Shown in pieces: positions 37,945-45,793 of a stretch of 64,000 nt of DNA. The position numbers were made by a program, and so were the translations under genes. Each line of letters begins with the position of its first letter. Position 1 is the first letter of the stretch. The stretch is from contig SVFB01000036.1 in the NCBI GenBank assembly GCA_015057085.1, positions 62,001-126,000 of the forward strand, in the 5' to 3' direction. Below the pieces are notes generated by a model that worked only from the letters and a program-made list of their open reading frames with translations, did no database searches and was not told the DNA's origin. This DNA is from Lachnospiraceae bacterium. GTDB lineage: Bacteria > Bacillota > Clostridia > Lachnospirales > Lachnospiraceae.

Positions 37945-39842
37945 AAGACGGATTTGTAAAGGTTGCAACCATCTCACCGAAGATTACAGTTGCAGATACC
38001 AAGACGAATGGTGCAACCATACGAGCATACATGAAGGAAGTGGCAGATGCCGGTGCAAAAATTGCCGTATTTCCGGAACTTTGCATCACAGGATATACCT
38101 GTGGAGATTTATTTACGCAGGACCTGCTTTTGGATAAGGCAAAGGAAGAATTGTTATGCATTGCCGAGGAAAGCGCCAAATATGACGGCTTGTTTTTCGT
38201 GGGACTTCCATATGAGATAAACGGAAAACTTTATAATATGGCAGCAGCAGTGTCCGGCGGAATGATTCTGGGTATGGTACCGAAGGTATTTATGCCGACT
38301 TATAATGAATTTTATGAAGGTCGTAATTTTACTTCAGGGCTGACTTTAACCGGCTTTACGGATTTGAACGGTCAAAGCATTCCTGTGGGAACGAATTTTA
38401 TTTTTGCTTGCGAGGAAATGCCAAAACTTCGTGTGGCAGCGGAGATTTGCGAAGACCTTTGGGTGGCAAATCCGCCGAGTATCTTTCATGCATTAGGCGG
38501 TGCAAATGTGATGGTCAATTTGTCTGCCTCCGATGAAATTACAGGAAAGGCAAATTATCGAAGAGAATTAGTTTCAGGTCAATCAGCAAGACTTCTTTGC
38601 GCATATTTATATGCATCAGCCGGGGAAGGCGAATCTACACAGGATGTGGTTTATTCAGGTCATTGCATGATTGCTGAAAACGGACATATTTTGGCAGAAT
38701 CAAAGCGTTTTTGTGAGAGTGTCACTTACAGCGAAATCGACGTGAATCGCCTCGAGGAAGAAAGACGCAGAATGTCGACTTTTAGAACAGAAGATACACA
38801 TGATTTCATTCCTTTTCATTTGGATGTGGAGGAGACAGCGCTTACTCGGTTTGTGGATCCGGCTCCGTTTGTCCCTTCCAATCAGGCAGAGAGAGAGCTG
38901 CGATGCGATGAGATTTTGATGATTCAGGCAAGTGGTTTAAAGAAACGTCTTGAACATACGCATGCAAAGACTGCCGTGGTAGGAATCTCCGGAGGACTTG
39001 ATTCGACACTGGCACTTTTGGTTACTGCGCGTGCATTTGATTTAATCGGAAGAGATCACAAAGATATTATCGCAATTACCATGCCGGGCTTTGGAACCAC
39101 TGACAGAACCTATGAGAATGCCCTTAGTTTGATAAAAAGTCTAGGTGCAACCTTAAAGGAAATCTCCATTGTGGATTCGGTGAAACAGCATTTTAAAGAT
39201 ATCGGACAATCATTAGAAGAATTTGATGTAACATATGAAAATGGACAGGCAAGAGAGCGTACACAGATTTTGATGGATGTGGCAAACAAGACCGGAGGAT
39301 TTGTAATCGGAACAGGCGATTTGTCAGAGCTGGCATTGGGATGGGCAACCTATAATGGAGATCATATGTCCATGTATGCGGTCAACAGCTCTGTGCCGAA
39401 AACACTGGTACGTCATTTGGTTCGCTATTATGCGGATACTTGCGGAGATGATGCATTAAAGGCAGTTCTGATGGATGTTCTGGATACCCCGGTATCGCCG
39501 GAACTTCTTCCGCCGAAGGACGGGAAGATTGCGCAAAAAACAGAAGATCTGGTGGGCCCGTATGAACTCCATGACTTCTTTTTATATCACATGCTTCGAT
39601 TTGGCTTCCCGCCAAAGAAGGTATATCGCTTGGCTTTGATTGCTTTTCAGGGAACCTATGATGCAGAATTTATCCAAAAGTGGCTTAAGAATTTTTATCG
39701 TAGATTCTTTGCGCAGCAGTTTAAGCGTTCCTGTCTGCCGGATGGACCAAAGGTTGGTACTGTGGCAGTCTCTCCAAGAGGAGATTTGAGAATGCCTTCG
39801 GATGCGGCCGGAAGAATCTGGCTGGATGAACTGGAGGATTAG
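37941..39842 (+). CDS. nadE: NAD+ synthase, glutamine-dependent
   Basis: 633 residues, two domains. The N-terminal nitrilase-like glutaminase has Glu in FPELCITGYT, Lys in MVPKVFMPTYNEFYEGR and the nucleophile cysteine in VAAEICEDLW. The C-terminal synthetase has the PP-loop GISGGLDST. It amidates nicotinic acid adenine dinucleotide with ammonia from glutamine. The start is a GTG overlapping the hslO stop. Confidence 0.96.
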   Translation: MKDGFVKVATISPKITVADTKTNGATIRAYMKEVADAGAKIAVFPELCITGYTCGDLFTQDLLLDKAKEELLCIAEESAKYDGLFFVGLPYEINGKLYNMAAAVSGGMILGMVPKVFMPTYNEFYEGRNFTSGLTLTGFTDLNGQSIPVGTNFIFACEEMPKLRVAAEICEDLWVANPPSIFHALGGANVMVNLSASDEITGKANYRRELVSGQSARLLCAYLYASAGEGESTQDVVYSGHCMIAENGHILAESKRFCESVTYSEIDVNRLEEERRRMSTFRTEDTHDFIPFHLDVEETALTRFVDPAPFVPSNQAERELRCDEILMIQASGLKKRLEHTHAKTAVVGISGGLDSTLALLVTARAFDLIGRDHKDIIAITMPGFGTTDRTYENALSLIKSLGATLKEISIVDSVKQHFKDIGQSLEEFDVTYENGQARERTQILMDVANKTGGFVIGTGDLSELALGWATYNGDHMSMYAVNSSVPKTLVRHLVRYYADTCGDDALKAVLMDVLDTPVSPELLPPKDGKIAQKTEDLVGPYELHDFFLYHMLRFGFPPKKVYRLALIAFQGTYDAEFIQKWLKNFYRRFFAQQFKRSCLPDGPKVGTVAVSPRGDLRMPSDAAGRIWLDELED

Positions 39843-39844
39843 AT

Positions 39845-40279
39845 ATGCGAAGAAAGGACTTAAATGTTCCGGCACTTTTGCTGGAGGCTGTGGTCATCAT
39901 TTTATCAATCGGATATATGATTATGCAGGTGGTTTACGGGATTTATTACCGAAGAGGCGCAGGCGTCATTGTGATGAACTGTCTGGTGATGCTGTTGCTT
40001 TATGCATTCTTTACCTTGCTTAGTATTTATCCTGAACGCGTGAATCGAATTCCGCTTGAGCTTTGTCAGGGGAAAATCAGAAAGTTGACACTTTGGATGA
40101 TACGTGTGGAAAAGCTGATTTTTTCAGCCGGACTGGTCATCCCATGTGTATTTGATGTATTAGGAAAGGAAATCCCAACGGCCTCAAGTTTGATTCTGGT
40201 GGCAGTAATGATTCTGGTAGCAGCCGGGTTTGAATGGGCAATTATCAAAGAATTAAGAAATCATTTTAACAAGCAATAG
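39845..40279 (+). CDS. Predicted four-segment membrane protein
   Basis: 144 residues with four hydrophobic segments (about 8-35, 40-62, 92-110, 115-135) and short charged loops. No family recognised. It begins two bases after the nadE stop and is probably cotranscribed. Confidence 0.75.
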   Translation: MRRKDLNVPALLLEAVVIILSIGYMIMQVVYGIYYRRGAGVIVMNCLVMLLLYAFFTLLSIYPERVNRIPLELCQGKIRKLTLWMIRVEKLIFSAGLVIPCVFDVLGKEIPTASSLILVAVMILVAAGFEWAIIKELRNHFNKQ

Positions 40280-40316
40280 CAAATACGAAATATAACAAAA
40301 GAAAGGGTTCTTAGAA

Positions 40317-40562
40317 GTGGAAAAACATGTAACATTTAAGACACAGGGCGTATGCTCTCAAAAGATTGACTTTGATTTGGTGGATGGCATTGTGCACAAT
40401 GTGGTCTTCACCGGAGGATGCAGAGGAAACACACAGGGTGTTGCGCGATTGGCAGAGGGAATGTCAGCGGAAGAAATTATCAAAAGATGCAAAGGGATTG
40501 AATGCCGGGGCAATAATTCCTGCCCGAACCAGTTGGCTCTTGCTCTGGAACAAAATATTTGA
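40317..40562 (+). CDS. TSCPD-domain protein (TIGR03905-like)
   Basis: 81 residues from a GTG behind AAAGGG. Four cysteines (GVCSQ, GGCRGN, IECRGNNSCPN) in a pattern of the short TSCPD proteins, which resemble the C-terminal part of class II ribonucleotide reductases and probably bind metal. The role is unknown; a redox or nucleotide function is suspected. Confidence 0.88.
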   Translation: MEKHVTFKTQGVCSQKIDFDLVDGIVHNVVFTGGCRGNTQGVARLAEGMSAEEIIKRCKGIECRGNNSCPNQLALALEQNI

Positions 40563-40670
40563 AAAACAAATCAAAAAATGGTTGCTGAACGACAAAAATC
40601 AGAAAAATTAATAAAAGTTTTACAAATTCAGATGCTTCAAAAAGCGTTAAAATCAAAAAAGATAAACAAC

Positions 40671-40707
40671 AAAAGTCTCAAATGTGTTTGCGTTTGGGAC
40701 TTTTTTT
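40671..40707 (+). terminator. Intrinsic terminator before the catabolic cluster
   Basis: AAAGTCTCAAA and TTTGGGACTTT pair with one G-T, followed by TTTTT. Confidence 0.85.
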
Positions 40708-40780
40708 AGTACCATTGCCCTAATTGTTAACGAAATCACTAAATTACCTGTAAGTAATGTAGTTACATTTTAGTGTATTC

Positions 40781-40809
40781 TTGATAATGCCTTATAAATT
40801 TTGTATAAT
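40781..40809 (+). promoter_or_regulatory. Strong promoter of the phloroglucinol-type operon
   Basis: TTGATA and TATAAT with exactly 17-bp spacing. An inverted repeat (CACTAAA at 40737, TTTAGTG at 40769) and GTAAGTAATGTAGTTAC lie immediately upstream and could bind a regulator. Confidence 0.8.
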
Positions 40810-40828
40810 GAAAGCACTGAAAAACGTT

Positions 40829-40860
40829 GACCGTTTAGAAAAAAATACCAATAAACGGTC
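40829..40860 (+). promoter_or_regulatory. Inverted repeat in the operon leader
   Basis: GACCGTTTA-N14-TAAACGGTC, perfect nine-base arms, starting about 13 bases after the expected transcription start. It can be an operator of a repressor or an RNA hairpin. No T-run follows, so it is not an intrinsic terminator. Confidence 0.65.
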
Positions 40861-40892
40861 CTTCTATTATTTAGAAAAGGAGAAGAATTACT

Positions 40893-41240
40893 ATGATCAA
40901 GAGAACCTACGAAGAACTTGAACCGTATTTTCCAGCAGGACATTTCGGGGTAACCTGCAAACGCTATCACGGCAAGGATGAGACCGGAGCTTCAAAATTC
41001 TGGATTGGAATTTCTGAATTTGAGCCGGGCGGAGGAGCTGATTGGGCTTATGAAGATAACCCATTGGAAAAGGTATATTTTGTTCTCGAAGGAGAGATGA
41101 CTGTTACGGATAAGGATGGAAACAAATATGTGATTCATCCAATGGAATCCATCTCATTCCCACCAAACGAAGGAAGAGGTTTAAAGAACGAATCCGACAA
41201 GCCTGCAAAGATGCTTGTAATTATCAATTATCCGGAATAA
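40893..41240 (+). CDS. Cupin-domain protein, first gene of the catabolic operon
   Basis: 115 residues forming a single cupin barrel. EPGGGADWAYEDNPLEKVYFVLEGEMTV is cupin motif 1, although the histidine positions are partly replaced (W, Y). HPMESISFPPNEGRGLKN is motif 2. It may bind a metal weakly or only a ligand. Leading position suggests a role as sensor, isomerase or accessory protein of the pathway; the function is not assigned. The ATG follows AAAGGAGAAG. Confidence 0.85.
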   Translation: MIKRTYEELEPYFPAGHFGVTCKRYHGKDETGASKFWIGISEFEPGGGADWAYEDNPLEKVYFVLEGEMTVTDKDGNKYVIHPMESISFPPNEGRGLKNESDKPAKMLVIINYPE

Positions 41241-41269
41241 GCAAAAGATATTAGGAGGTGTTTTACAAA

Positions 41270-42064
41270 ATGGTAAGTGTAGAAAAGAGTTATGTAAACA
41301 ACATGTTCTCTGTTGAGGGCAAAGTTGCTTTGGTAACCGGTGCAACAGGGGCACTTGGTTGCGTACTTGCAAAGGCATATGGTTATGCCGGAGCAAAGGT
41401 TTTTATGACCGGACGTAATGATGCAAAATTAAAGGCTCTTGAAGAAGAATTCAAGGCTGAAAATATTGATTGTGCATACTTCGTTGCTGATCCGGCAAAA
41501 GAAGATGACGTAAAGGCTTTAATCAATGCCGTTGTGGAAAAGTATGGCGAGATCAACATTCTTGCAATTGCTCACGGCTACAATAAGCCACAGAATATTT
41601 TAGAGCAGTCTGTTGCTGATTGGCAGTATATTATGGATGCTGATTGCAAGTCTGTATACATTGTCTGCAAATATGTTGCAGAGCAGATGGTAAAGCAGGG
41701 CAAGGGCGGAAAGATGGTAGTTGTTACTTCTCAGCGTTCTAAGAGAGGTATGGCCGGATACACAGGATATTGTACTTCAAAGGGTGGTGCAGATCTTATG
41801 GTATCTTCTATGGCATGCGATCTTACTGCAAAATACGGAATCAATGTAAATTCTATTTGCCCTACCGTATTCCGTTCAGAATTAACAGAGTGGATGTTTG
41901 ATCCGGAATCAGAAGTTTATAAGAACTTCTTAAAGAGAGAGCCGATCGGACGTCTTGGCGAGCCGGATGACTTTGTTGGATTTGCATTATTCCTTTCATC
42001 AGATGCATCTAAGTTCATGACCGGTGGAAACTATGATTGCTCAGGTGGATATTTAACCTGTTAA
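41270..42064 (+). CDS. SDR oxidoreductase, probable phloroglucinol reductase
   Basis: 264 residues from the ATG at 41270. The track GTG at 41258 lies inside the AGGAGGTG ribosome site. Rossmann motif [19 protein letters not shown] (NNAG-like), catalytic Ser in VTSQRS and YCTSK (YxxxK). Assigned as the NADPH-dependent reductase of phloroglucinol to dihydrophloroglucinol because it is followed by cyclase-, BKACE- and HAD-type genes in the order expected for anaerobic phloroglucinol breakdown. By sequence alone it would only be an SDR. Confidence 0.8.
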   Translation: MVSVEKSYVNNMFSVEGKVALVTGATGALGCVLAKAYGYAGAKVFMTGRNDAKLKALEEEFKAENIDCAYFVADPAKEDDVKALINAVVEKYGEINILAIAHGYNKPQNILEQSVADWQYIMDADCKSVYIVCKYVAEQMVKQGKGGKMVVVTSQRSKRGMAGYTGYCTSKGGADLMVSSMACDLTAKYGINVNSICPTVFRSELTEWMFDPESEVYKNFLKREPIGRLGEPDDFVGFALFLSSDASKFMTGGNYDCSGGYLTC

Positions 42065-42106
42065 TGTAATCGGAAGTTTGTTTAACTATCTAGGAGGTAT
42101 TATATA

Positions 42107-43117
42107 ATGGCAAAAGTTGTAATCGATTTATCACATCCATTTAGTGCGGAAATTCCACGTTGGCCTTACTTCGATAAGCCTGAAATCGTTGGAGCACATA
42201 CTATGGCAAAGGGTGGTGTTTTAACACAGAGAATTACCTGTACAATGCATACCGGTACTCACTGTGATGCACCGCGTCATGTTATGGAATATGAGTTTGA
42301 CGGACGTCGCGCTCGTTATACACACGAAATGCCTGCAGATGCTTATGCAGGACAGGCAATCGTTTTCAAGATTGATATCGAGCCATGGGGCTTAATTACA
42401 GATAAGCACCTGGATGCTTGCATGAAGAAGTATGGTTTAAAGGATGGAGATCTTAAGGGTAAAATCCTTTGCTTAAATACAGGAATGCATCGCTTATTCG
42501 ATGATTCAAAGGCTTATTATCACTATGCTGCAGGTACAGGTATTGATGCCGGCAAGTGGTTCGTAAAGCAGGGCGTTAAATGTGTTGCTATGGATGGACA
42601 GGCACTTGATCATCCGCTTCATACTGCAATGGGTAACAACGGTATGACCAGAATGAATCTTCTTGGTGCAACCGGTGCTCCAATCACTGAAGAATACAAG
42701 CAGCTCTTTGGCGAGGAAGCATATGCAGAATTCGATAAATTCGAATATATCAGAATCCATGGTATGGACGCATACGAAGAGAAATTCGGTGAGTTGGAAG
42801 ATCTTGGAATCTGGGGAACATGGGAGCCTTGCCACAAGGAAATGCTCGGACATGGTATCGTAGGTGTAGAAAACCTCGGTGGAGATCTTGATAAGATCAA
42901 AGATGGTAAGTGGTTCGATTTCCATTGCTATCCAATCAGATGGTACATGGGAGACGGTTCTATGGCTCATCCTGTTGCTTATGTCAACGAGGAAGATGTA
43001 GATACAACCGTTCCGGATCGTACTTACAAATATTGCGGAACCGGATATGGTGATCCGGAAGGAAATGGAGATAGCTGCTTAGAATACATGCAGAGACTTT
43101 TCAACCGTAAGAAATAA
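42107..43117 (+). CDS. Cyclase-family hydrolase, probable dihydrophloroglucinol cyclohydrolase
   Basis: 336 residues of the cyclase/kynurenine-formamidase-like family (PF04199 type). The metal-binding motif is HTGTHCDAPRHV (about residue 48), with DLSHPFSAEIPRWP near the N-terminus. A later ALDHPLH is also typical. It is longer than formamidases (about 210). In the phloroglucinol route a Mn-dependent member of this family opens dihydrophloroglucinol to 3-hydroxy-5-oxohexanoate. Strong AGGAGGT ribosome site. Confidence 0.8.
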   Translation: MAKVVIDLSHPFSAEIPRWPYFDKPEIVGAHTMAKGGVLTQRITCTMHTGTHCDAPRHVMEYEFDGRRARYTHEMPADAYAGQAIVFKIDIEPWGLITDKHLDACMKKYGLKDGDLKGKILCLNTGMHRLFDDSKAYYHYAAGTGIDAGKWFVKQGVKCVAMDGQALDHPLHTAMGNNGMTRMNLLGATGAPITEEYKQLFGEEAYAEFDKFEYIRIHGMDAYEEKFGELEDLGIWGTWEPCHKEMLGHGIVGVENLGGDLDKIKDGKWFDFHCYPIRWYMGDGSMAHPVAYVNEEDVDTTVPDRTYKYCGTGYGDPEGNGDSCLEYMQRLFNRKK

Positions 43118-43141
43118 TTTGAGTTTTAGCGAAAAGCTCAT

Positions 43142-43172
43142 GCAACTGTCCCTGCTTTAGCGGGACAGTTGC
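43142..43172 (+). other. Hairpin inside the operon, before the lyase gene
   Basis: GCAACTGTCCC and GGGACAGTTGC form a perfect 11-bp stem with a 9-nt loop between the cyclase and lyase genes. Only TTTGC follows, so it may be a leaky terminator or an mRNA-stability element that sets expression ratios. Confidence 0.6.
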
Positions 43173-43197
43173 TTTGCGCTTTAGGAAAGGATATAAA

Positions 43198-44040
43198 ATG
43201 GCAAAAAAGACGATTATTACAGTGGCTTGTACAGGTGCCTGGCCAAAGAAAGAAAACAATCCAAACGTACCTATGACTCCGGCAGAAATCGCAGAAGATG
43301 TATATGACTGCTGGCAAGCCGGTGCAGCAATTGCACATTTACATATGCGTGACGATGAAGGAAACGGAACCATGTCTGCAGACAAGTTCCGCGAGACCGT
43401 AAACCTTCTTCGTACAAATCATCCTGATTGTGATATTGTATTAAATCTCACAACTTCAGGCGATTTGAATGCAACTGATGAAACTCGTCAGATTCATTTA
43501 AAGGAACTTCGTCCGGAAATGGCATCTTATGATTGCGGTTCCATGAACTGGTTAAATTCCGGATTGTTTATCAATTCTCCAAAATTCCTTGAGGAATTGG
43601 GAAAGAACATGCAGGAATGGGGCGTTAAGCCTGAAATTGAAGCATTTGATCCAGGTATGATTGCGAATGCTGCATACTATTTAAAGAAGGGTGTATTGCA
43701 GGCACCACTTCATTTCCAGTTCTGCATGGGATGTGCAAATGGAATTCCTGGTTCTATGAAGAACTTAATCTTCATGAAAGAGACCATGGAAAGCCTTTGC
43801 CCTGGCTCTACCTGGAGCTGTTTCGGCGTTGGAAAGAGTGCACTTGAGATGACATACGGCGCAATCGCATTGGGCGGACACATTCGTGTCGGAATGGAAG
43901 ACAATGTAATGTATTCAAAGGGTGTTCTTGCAGACAGCAACAGACAATTTGTAGAGCGTGCAGCACGTTTGATTCGTGAATACGGAAACGAAGTTGCAAC
44001 CCCGGATGAAGCACGTGAAATCTTAGGATTGAAGAAGTAA
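43198..44040 (+). CDS. BKACE-family lyase, probable triacetate acetoacetate-lyase
   Basis: 280 residues from the ATG at 43198, behind AGGAAAGG. Beta-keto acid cleavage enzymes use acetyl-CoA and Zn2+ to split a beta-keto acid. Family motifs: TVACTGAWPKK, HLHMRDDEGN (zinc histidines), DIVLNLTTSGD, CMGCANGIPGS and GGHIRVGMEDNVMYSKG. In this context the substrate would be 3,5-dioxohexanoate (triacetate), giving acetoacetyl-CoA and acetoacetate. Other BKACE substrates (3-keto-5-aminohexanoate, dehydrocarnitine) are possible, but the neighbours argue against them. Confidence 0.83.
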   Translation: MAKKTIITVACTGAWPKKENNPNVPMTPAEIAEDVYDCWQAGAAIAHLHMRDDEGNGTMSADKFRETVNLLRTNHPDCDIVLNLTTSGDLNATDETRQIHLKELRPEMASYDCGSMNWLNSGLFINSPKFLEELGKNMQEWGVKPEIEAFDPGMIANAAYYLKKGVLQAPLHFQFCMGCANGIPGSMKNLIFMKETMESLCPGSTWSCFGVGKSALEMTYGAIALGGHIRVGMEDNVMYSKGVLADSNRQFVERAARLIREYGNEVATPDEAREILGLKK

Positions 44041-44231
44041 TGACCTGGGGACCGAGCTTCATGTACTACATCTGTCCGAACTGCGGCAAGAAATTTAAGT
44101 ATGCGCTGGATATGATTCCGGAATTTGGTGACGATTACGGAAAATGTCCGCAGTGCCAGACCATGGGCACTTACGAAAAGGACGGAGCACGCACGAAAGA
44201 CGATGCAGACTACGAAGAAGTAGATGAATAA
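44040..44231 (+). CDS. Small zinc-ribbon protein within the operon
   Basis: 63 residues (or 56 from the ATG at 44061). Two CxxC pairs, YYICPNCGKKF and GKCPQCQTMG, form a rubredoxin- or zinc-ribbon-like fold, followed by an acidic tail (DDADYEEVDE). The ATG overlaps the lyase stop (TAATG), so it is coupled. No known pathway enzyme has this form; it may be an electron carrier, metal donor or regulator. Confidence 0.75.
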   Translation: MTWGPSFMYYICPNCGKKFKYALDMIPEFGDDYGKCPQCQTMGTYEKDGARTKDDADYEEVDE

Positions 44232-44248
44232 TTAAAAAAGGGGCAAAT

Positions 44249-45178
44249 ATGTTTAATATCAAAGAGATTTTAATCTGCGGCGGCGGAATGATGGGAAAGA
44301 ACATTGCATTTGTAATGGCTTCTAATCCTGAATACAACGTAACCGTGTACGATTTATATGAAACAGATGTGCCGGGCGGAATTCGCACCAACACAAAACA
44401 GCTTGTGGAAAAAGGTGTTATGACAGATGCCGATATCGACGAACGTTTGAGCAGAATCACCTTTACCACAGATATTGATTCACCTTTGATTGCAAAGGCA
44501 GATCTCGTAATCGAGGCTGTATTTGAGGATATGAAAATCAAGCAGGAGACCTTCGCAAAGCTCGAAGCGCGCTGCCGTGAGAATACCATTTTCTGTACAA
44601 ATTCCTCTGTTATGAGCCCGTCTCAGATTTCAGAGAAATTACAGCATCGCGAGAGATTCGTAGGAACACATTTCTGGAATCCGGGACATTTGATTCCGCT
44701 TGTTGAAGTCATCAAAAGTGATGCTTCTTCAGACGAAGTTGCACAAACAGTTATGGATGTTCTTAGAAAAGCAGGTAAGAAGCCTGTACTTTGCAAGAAA
44801 GATGTTCCGGGATTTATTGCAAACCGTATGCAGCACGCATTATGGCGTGAGGCAATCTATATTGTAGAAAGCGGAATTGCTGATGCTGCAACTGTAGACG
44901 AAGCGGTGAAATATGCATTTGGTCTGCGCCTTCCGCAGCTTGGACCTATGGAAAATGCAGATATGGTCGGAACTGATTTAACTTACAACATTCATGACTA
45001 TATTTTGAAGGATCTGTGCGATTCTCATGAGCCTTCCCCATTGCTGACAAAACTTCGCGATGAGGGCAAAATCGGATTTAAGACCGGCGAAGGATTCCAA
45101 AAGTGGACACCGGAGCAGGTGGCAAAATCCAATGCAGATTTGAACGAATACTTGATTCGTATGCTTTATGGCAAATAA
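44249..45178 (+). CDS. 3-hydroxyacyl-CoA dehydrogenase-like enzyme, probable 3-hydroxy-5-oxohexanoate dehydrogenase
   Basis: 309 residues. N-terminal NAD-binding domain (ILICGGGMMGKNIAFVMA) and the family's catalytic region VGTHFWNPGHLIPLVEVI, then DVPGFIANRMQHALWREAI in the C-terminal helical domain. Similar to 3-hydroxybutyryl-CoA and carnitine dehydrogenases. In the pathway it would oxidise (S)-3-hydroxy-5-oxohexanoate to 3,5-dioxohexanoate, the lyase substrate, recovering reducing power. Carnitine dehydrogenase is the main alternative. Confidence 0.82.
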   Translation: MFNIKEILICGGGMMGKNIAFVMASNPEYNVTVYDLYETDVPGGIRTNTKQLVEKGVMTDADIDERLSRITFTTDIDSPLIAKADLVIEAVFEDMKIKQETFAKLEARCRENTIFCTNSSVMSPSQISEKLQHRERFVGTHFWNPGHLIPLVEVIKSDASSDEVAQTVMDVLRKAGKKPVLCKKDVPGFIANRMQHALWREAIYIVESGIADAATVDEAVKYAFGLRLPQLGPMENADMVGTDLTYNIHDYILKDLCDSHEPSPLLTKLRDEGKIGFKTGEGFQKWTPEQVAKSNADLNEYLIRMLYGK

Positions 45179-45263
45179 AAAACAAAGAGGGAGGAGAGAT
45201 TCATTCTCCTCCCGCCACATCACGATAAACTGGGCAAACCTTAGTTGAAACAGAGGAGTATTT

Positions 45264-45719
45264 ATGAGAGACCAGGAAAAGAAAGAGCCTGTCAACCCAT
45301 ATCATTATGCACTTCATTGTATGGGTGGAAAATGGAAGATGACAATTCTTCATGAAATGTATACCTATGGGCAAATTCGATTTAATCAGACACTGAAAGT
45401 ATTGCCGCTTTCGGAAAAGGTTTTAAGCCAACAATTAAAGGAATTGTGTGCCGATGGGCTTGTCGAAAGAATTGTGGACGGAGATGCGCATCCGCCGCTG
45501 ATTCATTATCAGCTGACCAAAGAGGCTGAGGAGTTAATCCCGGCTCTGGATATTCTGTATGTTTGGAGCATCCGCCAGATGAAACAGAAAAATATTCCGA
45601 TTGATACAGATGCATATGTTGTGCATCAATCAGACAAATATATGGATGCATTAAAGGATATCATTGACTCGGAGGAGATGAAGAATATTTCTCGCAGAAG
45701 AGTCCATGGTGACCTTTAA
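45264..45719 (+). CDS. HxlR-family transcriptional regulator
   Basis: 151 residues, winged helix-turn-helix of the HxlR type: HCMGGKWKMTILHEMYTYGQIRFNQTL and LSEKVLSQQLKELCADGLVERIV. The track has it alone between the enzyme genes and the flavoprotein gene, with GAGGAG before the ATG. It probably controls this cluster. HxlR regulators commonly sense aldehydes, quinones or redox changes. Confidence 0.9.
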   Translation: MRDQEKKEPVNPYHYALHCMGGKWKMTILHEMYTYGQIRFNQTLKVLPLSEKVLSQQLKELCADGLVERIVDGDAHPPLIHYQLTKEAEELIPALDILYVWSIRQMKQKNIPIDTDAYVVHQSDKYMDALKDIIDSEEMKNISRRRVHGDL

Positions 45720-45793
45720 TTAGTAAATTTGAATATGTTCCTTCCAACGGGAGGCATAGATATAAATCACAAATTGTATATGGAGGTAATGTG

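Noticed and set aside
43198-45178. Carnitine degradation (BKACE plus carnitine dehydrogenase)
   Set aside because: The two genes alone would allow it, but the SDR and cyclase-family hydrolase in the same operon fit phloroglucinol much better, and no betaine-CoA or thioesterase gene is present. It remains a weaker alternative.
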